The notes under the pieces are model-generated. The model saw only the letters and a program-made list of their open reading frames with translations, did not search any database and had not been told where the DNA came from. A program made the translations under genes and the position numbers. Source: Chinchilla lanigera (Eukaryota > Chordata > Mammalia > Rodentia > Chinchillidae). Taken from it: DNA of 64,000 nucleotides. This document shows, in pieces, positions 57,052 to 64,000 of the stretch (position 1 is the stretch's first letter; each line of letters starts with the position of its first letter). The stretch is from the NCBI RefSeq assembly GCF_000276665.1, contig NW_004955473.1, positions 4,895,357 through 4,959,356 on the forward strand, in the 5' to 3' direction.

Positions 57052-57560
57052 ACCGGTGCAGTGGTACATACCTGTAATTTCAGCGCTCTTGAGAGGATGA
57101 GGCAGAAGGATGACAAATTCAAAGCCTACCTGGGCAGGGGCTGGGGATTTAGCTCAGTGGCACAGTGCCTGCCTGGCAAGCGTGAGATCGTGAGTTCGAT
57201 TCCTGATAGTGGGAAAAAACAAAAAGAACAAAAAAAAGTGTTAAACCCCAAAGCCTACCTGGGCAGCTTAACAACTCAGTGAGACCTTATTTCAAAATTT
57301 AAAAAAATTAATTAATTAAAAAATGGCTAGGACTGGGCCAGCTGGTACACGCCTGTAATCCCCCCACTCGGGAGGCTGAGGCAGTTTGAGGCCAGCCTCA
57401 AAGTTCATAAAGTGAGTTCAAGTCCAGCCTGAACTGTATAGCGAAACCGTGTCTTAAAAATAAAATAAAATAAAATAAAATATAAAAATAAAAATAAAAA
57501 ATGGCTGAGGATGTAGCTCAACTAGGAGGCCCTGAGTTTAATCTCAGTATCTAAAAAAAA
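57052..57560 (+). repeat. B1-dID composite SINE carrying a nested ID and a nested B1
   Basis: The outer element reads from 57,052 to 'aaaaatggctag' near 57,328 and resumes at 'aaaaatggctgaggatgtag' near 57,497 to 57,560. An ID (57,138-57,248) sits in its B1 part between perfect 18-base copies caaagcctacctgggcag (57,120-57,137 and 57,249-57,266). A B1 (about 57,335-57,495, tail (AAATA)n) sits at the start of its dID part. Confidence 0.85.
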
Positions 57561-57599
57561 AGAAAAAGAAACAAGAAAAAAAAAACAGGTCAAACAGCA

Positions 57600-58370
57600 A
57601 TTCAAGACCATGGGGTTCAAGAGATCTTGTGGTAGAACTTAAGGGCTATGGGAGTTTAATGTAGGGGGCTCCAGGGGTGTGGACTGTGGTTATTAGGGCA
57701 TAACCACCTCCCAGAGGTTGGGGACTTGGTCAGGACCTTGCTGGCTGGGTACTGTTTGATTAGTCAGAAAGGAGCAGCCAGGGCATGGCAGGCCTGAGAA
57801 ACTCTGTGAATGATCCTGGAATGTTCCCTCGGGGGACCATGAGGAGACCACTGGGCTTGAAGCCCAGCTGGAGTTGGGAAATCATGGGAAACAGGCTGAG
57901 TAGGTAGGGTGGGGTCAGGCTCTGAAGGACCTTTGGAAACCAAACAGATGAGTTTGGACTCTAAGGCTCTGCCGAGTACCCCTGGTACGGCCACCGCCAC
58001 AGATCTCAATGTGTGTCCTGGAGTAGCAGTTGGCGCCAGCTCTGGGGCTGAGGGAGGAGTTCGGTGGAGGCAGGGCCAAGATTCAAGATTGGAACTTGAT
58101 CTTCCTTGCTCCCAGGCAAGTGGGCCTTCGGCTGCATCAGGCCTAGATTTTAGCTTCTAAAAGGGCTTCCACACCCAGCCCCTGTATCTTCCTAACAGAG
58201 AGCACAGGCACGGGGGTAGGTGGGAAAGGCCAGTTTGCTCCGTGGCTGATGGTGTGACTGGAGACAGTGCCACAGAGAAGTAAGTGCTCTCTAGCTCCCC
58301 TCCTTACTAGTCTGCCCTGGAGCTCCTTTAGGGGAGAGCAAAGTAGCTCTGGATGGCCTCTTAAAATGAA
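57600..58370. other. Single-copy DNA
   Basis: Repeat-free, moderately GC-rich; no gene recognised. Confidence 0.5.
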
Positions 58371-58375
58371 AATAC

Positions 58376-58495
58376 GAGCTCAGTGCAGTGACATGCCTGT
58401 AGTCCCAGCTACTCAGGAGGCTGAGGCTGGGGGATTGCTCGAGCCCAGGAGTTCAGGAGCTCAAGGCCAGCCTGGACAATGAACATAACAAGCCC
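58376..58495 (+). repeat. 7SL-like fossil monomer (FAM/proto-B1 type)
   Basis: Unlike the B1 copies it has 'cctgtagtcccagctactca' and 'gattgctcgagcccaggagt', which match the 7SL RNA Alu domain and early Alu/proto-B1 monomers rather than 'taatcccagcac' B1. It runs into a pyrimidine-rich tail. Confidence 0.7.
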
Positions 58496-58560
58496 CTTTC
58501 CCTCTTTCTCTCTCTCGTTCTCTCTCTTTCATTCCTTTTTTCTTTCGTTCTCTGTTTTCC

Positions 58561-58604
<44 letters not shown>

Positions 58605-58610
58605 CCCTCT
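58496..58610. repeat. Pyrimidine-rich low-complexity tract with (TC)n
   Basis: More than 100 bases of C and T only, nearly, including a (CT) run of about 17 units at 58,565-58,600. It may form triplex DNA. Confidence 0.9.
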
Positions 58611-59066
58611 TGATCTCAAGGCTTTAGCACTAAGCTATATTCTTAGTCCTTTTTTTTTGTCTTTTTGAGACAGGGTCTCGCTGTGCAGTTCAGGCTGGCC
58701 TTGAGCTCACTTTGTAGCCCAAGCTGGTCTCAAACTCTCAGTGATCCTCCTGCCTCAGCCTCCAGAGTGCTGTGATCACAGGTGTGTGCCACTACACCCG
58801 GCTCTTAGTCCATTTTTTATTTTTTATTTTGAGACACGGTCTCATTAAGTACTAAATTGACCAGGCTGAGCTTGACTTTGTGATCTTCTTGTCTCAGACT
58901 TCCAGAGTGCTGGGATTACAGATGTGTACCACCATGGGGACAGGGTCTCACTATGTGGTCCAGGCTGTCCTTGAATTCACCATGTAGCCCAGGCCAGCAT
59001 CTAATCTGCAACCCTCCTGCCTCAGCCTCCTTAGTGCTGGGAATACAGGTGTGTGCTGCCAAGACT
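58610..59066 (-). repeat. Cluster of antisense B1 and B1-dID SINEs
   Basis: A short ID remnant ('cactaagctatattcttag') leads into a B1 at 58,645-58,803, a more diverged B1 at 58,812-58,938 and a third, shortened copy to 59,066. Confidence 0.8.
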
Positions 59067-59227
59067 CTGTCTCATAAGAAGGAAAGAAAGAAAATGTGTT
59101 GAGGAGAAAGATGACACAATAACCCAATATCAGCTATTAACACATTAGCACTAAATGTTTTGTGATTTCTCCGAGTGGTAGGAAAGTGTGTTTCTGGGAA
59201 GATAAGATGGTGGCCTGAAAACTGGTG

Positions 59228-59377
59228 TTTTTTTGTTTGTTTTTGAGGCAGGGTCTCATTATGTAGTGCAGGCTGACCTTGAACTCACTTATGTAGCCGA
59301 GGCTGGTTTCAAACTTATGGTGATCCTCCTGCCTCAGCCTCCCAAGTGCTGAGATTACAGGTGTATGCCAGTACTCC
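59228..59377 (-). repeat. B1 SINE, antisense
   Basis: 'ttttgaggcagggtctcatt' to 'gtatgccagtactcctgc'; followed at 59,420-59,466 by an ID-like remnant. Confidence 0.85.
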
Positions 59378-59469
59378 TGCTGAAAATATTTTGTTGCCTT
59401 TTTTTTTCTGGTTTCTTTTTGCAAGGTGCTAGAAATTGAACACGGGGTCTCATGGGTGCCTCAGCCCCT

Positions 59470-61600
59470 GAAAGTTTTGATGTAGGGAAGAGATGTGAAA
59501 CCTGATTGTACTAAGGTCAGTAAGCCTGGGAGGTGCTCTGGGTACCATGAAATCTCTAGTGAGGGGGAGGCCCGAGGCTGCGGGAACCATGTGACATGCA
59601 TGACATGTCTGTGGTCACACAGCCCGTTAATGCCAAAGTTGCCTAGCAGTGTTTTTCTAAACTTTCCCAGCCCCAGACTATGGAATGGTGTTCTAGAAAC
59701 CCAGGAGGAGGGCATAGTCTCGTGACACTTCTTTGAAGTATAGTATCTGGTCCTAAGTGTAAATATTTCGATCTACTGCCCCAAATATATCTGAAATTAT
59801 TTATCAGTGAAGAAAATGCAAACACCCGGAAGACAAGCAGAATTTGCACTGCTGCTTTGATTCCCAGTCTGGGACTTGGGGTTTGGTCAGCTGTAGCTAG
59901 GCAGGCCTTGTCCCTTGGACTTTTAAGGCTTTAGCCCAAAGTGCTGCGAGGGGACCCCATCACCCAGCATCTTCATTTGCTTGCCATCCCCATCTCTGTC
60001 TCCCTCGTCAGTGGAAATATATTTGAGGGGGAACTCTAGGCCCTTCTGTTGTGGGAGAAAACCTTCTGACCTGCTCAGTGGTGAGTGCCGGCCACATCCC
60101 AGTGTTTGTGCCAGGCTGGGCTGGAGAGAGCCTGGGGCCCAAGAGGCTCGAGTCTGGATGTAGGTTGGCGCACACGCCGAGCAGTTCCTAGCCTTGCTTC
60201 CGCCAGCACTCAGCCTGCAGCCCCTCCTGGGCCTGCACCGCTAGCCTAGCTGTGGTAGTGCTCTCCAGTTTGAAAAATGCCAGCCAGACTCTGAGAGCCT
60301 TCGCGCCTAGTGCTGCCCTCACACATCCCTTGGTGTTGAAGGACAGACAGGCCATCGAGGCACCCCAGGCCAAGGCTAGCCTTCGCGGCAGTCTACACAT
60401 CTCATCCTTGTCCCCATAGCCTGCAGGTAGAGATGACAACCGGCAAAGAACGTATGCCCTTCCCAGCTTGGGCAGGCTGGGTACAGCGCTATGAATATTC
60501 AGGTTTCACTCCGGCAGGCAGGGCCTCAGGCACCGAGGGCCTGTGCCAGGCGGCAAACCTTCATCCACACCCCCTGTGTGCATAGGGGGGTGGCGGCTAC
60601 GGGTGCCTGTAGTGACGAAAGAGCAGGTAGGGCCCTGGGCGGGCTGTCTGGGCTGGGCAGGCGGGGCGCCGGCTGGGTGAGGCCCAGATTCCCCAGGCTG
60701 ATAAGGCAGCCTGTAAACACCCAGCAAGGAGAGGGGGCAGAGGGCAGGCGACCAGATGGCAGGAGAGGGGGGAAACCGGAGCCCAAGCCTAGCTGCAGGA
60801 AGTGGGGCTGGATGTGGAAACATCCTGTCCAGTGGGGGCTTAGACCGGTGGCCATCAGCGATCGCTGCTCCCTCCACCATGGGGACAAGCTCAGTGCGAG
60901 GTGGAGCCGCCTGCCTGGGCGCCAGGCCAGGAACCTGGCTCCTGACATCTCCGAAGGCCATGATCAATGGGTCTCTGTTATGGGTTGCTCTGTTCCTTAG
61001 CAGTGGGAGTGGGGTGAGGCTGGGGTATCAGAACCAAGCTTCGGCCCCACGGAGAACTCTGTAGAACTGTTTGGGAGAACTTGACTCTCACCGGAAAATT
61101 GTTGTCATCACTGCTGGTGAGGAGCATCGATTGGAACCCAGAATTGTGTCAATTGTGTCAAAGGCTTCCTGCAGCCCTCCGAGAAGAGCTGCGTGGCTGA
61201 TGCTCTGTTCCGCCCTGTCTTGCAGGGCCTTCTAATTAGAACCTCAGAGGGTTAGAGCTGGCGCAGACTTTAGCAGAGGATCACCAACCTCTTCCCCCGT
61301 GCTTTACAGAGGGGGAGACTGGTATCCAGAGAGGGCAGGGACTTAGTCCTGTGAATGGCAGATGTGAAACCACCCCCTCCCTGCTCAGGGGAGTTTCCTA
61401 CCACCTCCCCTGAAGCTGGAGGTGCAGCCCCCAGCTCTCCTGCATAGGCCTGGACCTGTAATGCACACTCACTGAACCTGTAGTTAACCTCGCCGAGGCT
61501 GTAGGGGGGCTGGCAGGAGGAAAGAGCCTCAGGGTCATAAATCAGAAGTCCCCAACTTGCATGTGGCCTTGGGTAGACCCTTCTCTGGGCCTCAGTGTTT
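59470..61600 (+). other. Single-copy block of presumed ELF4 intron 1
   Basis: Two kilobases without young repeats. GC rises around 60.5-60.9 kb, where transcription-factor motifs cluster (listed separately). MIR-like remnant at about 61,265-61,400. No coding exon recognised. Confidence 0.5.
60698..60828 (+). promoter_or_regulatory. Candidate haematopoietic enhancer motif cluster
   Basis: GATA site ctgataagg (60,698-60,706), forkhead site tgtaaaca (60,712-60,719), ETS site caggaagtgg (60,796-60,805) and a weaker reverse ETS core catcctgt (60,821-60,828) fall within 131 bases of repeat-free GC-rich DNA. Consensus matches only; the region is 13 kb into the presumed ELF4 gene. Confidence 0.4.
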
Positions 61601-61617
61601 TGTTTTTGTTTGTTTTT

Positions 61618-61790
61618 GTTTTTTTAATAACAGCTTCATTAGATAGAGCTCACATCCAATGCAACTTCAGTATACTTCCGTGGTTTTCAGGATATTCACA
61701 GACTTGTACATCCATCATCAGAATCCATTTTAAAATTCTTTCATCAGAAGCAACCTCATACCCATTAGCTGTCACTCCTTGTCCCCGCGC
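61618..61790 (-). repeat. L1M/HAL1-type 3' UTR fossil, antisense
   Basis: 'cagtatacttccgtggtttt', 'cttgtacatccatcatcaga' and 'cctcatacccattagctgtc' are in the order of an old LINE 3' UTR. Confidence 0.65.
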
Positions 61791-61799
61791 CTCTAGCCC

Positions 61800-62540
61800 C
61801 TAGGCCACAGATATATTGGAGGGGACACCGAGCAATGTTTAGGCAGATGGAAACTTTAGCTTACTGGAAGTGTAGATACAGAGACCCCACCACAAAGAAT
61901 AAGGTGGGGCCCCGATCAAGCCCCTGGCCACAGGCCTAACACATAGGAGGCGCTCAGGGCTGGCTTTCCATAAATATTTGAATAAACATGTGAACCAACA
62001 CCCCAAGATAAGAATGTAGCCTTACAGTGTGTGGAAGCCAGGAGCAACTGTATATTCATGGGGCAGGGACTGTACCATGGCTCTGCAGGTCTGGAGCCTA
62101 GAACTCTCTAGAAACGGTAAATCCCTGGTATATGGGCATGAAGTTCGCCTCCTACTCCACAATACCTGTCCTCTGCAGCAGGCCATAGAGGCTCAGATTG
62201 TCGTCATTTTGGTGCAGACTTGGCTCAGGAAGTGGGGATTTGATTAGGCCAAGCTCCGGTTGAGATTGAGGTTTTGAGGGGCGTGGGACCTGGGCTTGAG
62301 AAGCTTCTGCTGCACGAGGACCCACAGGGGCTCTGAGCCTTGCAAACTGAGTGTTGTGAGCAAGCCCTGCACTCCTGATGCCAAAACATGGTCGCCAGCT
62401 TGGGTGGGAAGAAAGCAGGAACTTTGAGATTGAGGTCACATAAGGACCAATTCATGCCTGGCAATGTGACCCTGGTTATGTCACCTAATCTCTTTTGGGC
62501 TCCCCTTCTACTGTTTTTAAATGGAACTGTTAAAACAGAA
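61800..62540. other. Single-copy DNA with MIR trace
   Basis: 'aggcctaacacataggaggc' with 'ccataaatatttgaataaac' (61,935-61,990) is a MIR tail. The rest is unremarkable. Confidence 0.5.
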
Positions 62541-62545
62541 TTGTT

Positions 62546-62655
62546 GAGCTGGGGCTGTAGCCCAGTGGTAGGCCACTTGCCTAATATGCATGAGGCCCTG
62601 GGTTTGAACCCCAGCACCATAACCCAAAAAAGGAAAAAAAAAAAAGGAAAGAAAA
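62546..62655 (+). repeat. ID SINE, older subfamily
   Basis: 'gctggggctgtagcccagtg' and 'ctgggtttgaaccccagcac' keep both box regions; A/G tail. Confidence 0.85.
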
Positions 62656-62659
62656 CCTG

Positions 62660-62800
62660 AACATTATTACCAAAATAGATTTCTCTGAAAACAAAGCTCA
62701 AAGAGTGTAGTAGCTAGAAATAAAACCTAGGTTCAAACCCCAGCTCTGCCACTTGCTACTTTGTAAGAATGAAGGGAGATAAAGAATGAAAGGAGGTAAT
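62660..62800 (+). repeat. MIR-like fragment
   Basis: 'ctaggttcaaaccccagctc' with 'tgccacttgctactttg' follows MIR order. Confidence 0.6.
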
Positions 62801-63540
62801 GTCTGTAGCGCGCCTGGTACCACACCAACCCCGGAGCTCGTCCCCCAGAACTGTGCATCCCCGCCTCTTTTCCCTGTACTCTCCCGTCCGGCTGTAACTA
62901 TCACTGCGGAGCTCCCTTTCCTAGAAGCAGGGGAGCAACTTGAACTGCTATCAGAGGGCATAGGAGAAAATCTGCCCACACTTAAACAAGCACCCACGCC
63001 CCTCTGCCCCTCCTCCAGTGGGCCACGGCCGAGGCCACAGTGGCCACACCCACTGCCCTGGGCCCAGCTCTGGTGCCAAGCCCACAAGTGCTTACCCTGA
63101 GCTGGCACCAGTCTCGAGTGCTTCCATCCCTCCGCCCAGGCTGGATTTGCTTTCCAAACACGTGCCACCAGCTTTGAACCTGCTCGTAACCAAAGCCTGG
63201 CCTGGCTTTGCACTGCAGATGCAGGGAGGGGCTGGCAGGAGCCCAGGTGCAAGTCCAGATGTTGTCTCAGAGGCCTTCTTGGCATCCGCACACCAGCTGC
63301 GGAGCAGTATTCACTCTAACTTGCAGGGGTGGGGAGGCAGCCCCCCCTCAGGGGCTGTGGGACTCAGCCCCATAGTCTCGGGGAGCTGATTCCTCTTGGT
63401 CCTGGGCACATGGACAGGGGGAAAAGAGGGACCCTGTTGTTGTGACAGGAGGCCAGGGTGGGCAAGGCTGTAGGCTAAAGGTGGGAGATGACCACTCAGA
63501 GGTGGGAGGAGTGGCTGGGATCACCTCCTCATCCATTTTT
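62800..63540. other. Single-copy DNA
   Basis: GC-rich and repeat-free; frames on both strands have no recognisable product. Confidence 0.5.
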
Positions 63541-63811
63541 TCTTGTTTTGTTTTGAGACAGGGTCTCACTATGTAGTGCAAGCTGGTCTTGAGTTCACTT
63601 ATGTAGCCGTGGTTGGCCTCGAACTCATGGCAATCCTTCTGCCTCAGATTTTTTTTCTTTTTTAAATTAGACACAAGGTCTCAATATGCAGTTCAAAGCA
63701 GTTCACGCCTTGAACTGACTACCATCCCAGGCTGGCCTCAAACTCACTGAGATCCTCCTGCCTCAGCCTCCCAAGTGTTGGGATTACAAGTGTGCACCAC
63801 CATGCCCTGCT
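63540..63811 (-). repeat. Two antisense B1 SINEs
   Basis: 63,540-63,652 is cut short at 'ctgcctcaga', where a second copy (63,655-63,811) begins with its own T-tract, suggesting insertion of one into the other. Confidence 0.85.
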
Positions 63812-64000
63812 TACCTTATCCATTTTTGCTGGCCCATTCAGAATCCTCACTTATCGGAGTCCCCGGAACTTTTCTCAGGGCTGCCTGAACGTCATGGAAC
63901 ACTCAGCGTAGGAAAGCTAAGAGAGTTATGTCTATCTTCTGCTGGCCCCCTTCTCAGGCATCACAGCTCCTAGAACTTGATCAGGTAGTTCCAGTCTGTC

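Noticed and set aside
60491..63291. Frames of 153-197 codons at 60.5-61.0 and 62.7-63.3 kb
   Set aside because: GC-driven frames on both strands; no domains; considered and rejected as ELF4 exons because none resembles the ELF4 N-terminus or ETS domain.
47960..64000. ELF4 coding exons
   Set aside because: Read for the ELF4 N-terminal coding start and ETS-domain residues in all frames; none seen, so coding exons are taken to lie beyond the window.

Overview
The window is nuclear DNA from a rodent, probably X-chromosomal, and carries one clearly recognisable protein-coding gene. Interspersed repeats date and place it: 7SL-derived B1 SINEs with the internal 29-bp duplication, tRNA-derived ID SINEs (several with perfect target-site duplications, so young), older B1-dID fusion SINEs, 3' ends of a rodent-type LINE-1, and mammal-wide fossils (MIR, MER5A-like, Tigger-like, L1M). 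I see no B2 elements, which argues against mouse- or rat-like muroids. A castorimorph (beaver or kangaroo-rat lineage) fits best, but this is inference.

Positions 1 to about 30,360 (+ strand) are AIFM1, apoptosis-inducing factor, from inside intron 1 to the poly(A) signal. Exons 2-16 are all present with correct GT-AG sites and matching phases, and encode 579 residues, against 578 for the same part of human AIF. The extra residue lies in the exon 4 linker. Exon 1 (mitochondrial targeting peptide) and the promoter lie upstream of the window. Both mutually exclusive versions of exon 2 are intact: 2a at 5702-5844 and 2b at 7165-7295, each encoding a different inner-membrane anchor. Exons 4-8 and 13 build the FAD domain, 9-12 mainly the NADH domain, and 14-16 the C-terminal domain. 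The oddest feature is exon 7: a (TG)19 microsatellite occupies the place of its polypyrimidine tract.

Positions 30.4-47 kb are intergenic: SINE-rich to about 34.8 kb, then largely single-copy. They hold one 81-bp hAT-like MITE, a CpG island at about 39.0-40.1 kb with a CTCF-like core, and a strong interferon-response-type motif near 41.6 kb. A second CpG island (about 46.9-47.96 kb) contains an E-box, octamer, inverted CCAAT box and a candidate 5' splice site. By conserved order (AIFM1 followed in the same orientation by ELF4 on the mammalian X) I read this as the ELF4 promoter and untranslated first exon. No ELF4 coding exon is in the window, so that name rests on position only.

Positions 48-64 kb would be ELF4 intron 1: mostly single-copy GC-rich DNA with a GATA/FOX/ETS motif cluster near 60.7-60.8 kb, a 410-base assembly gap (52,098-52,507), an L1M fossil (about 53.88-56.1 kb) carrying nested younger insertions, and SINE clusters at 56.9-59.4 and 63.5-63.8 kb. 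I found no CRISPR array, tRNA or rRNA gene, bacterial-type system or undescribed gene system. The most interesting signals concern splicing, regulation and transposons.
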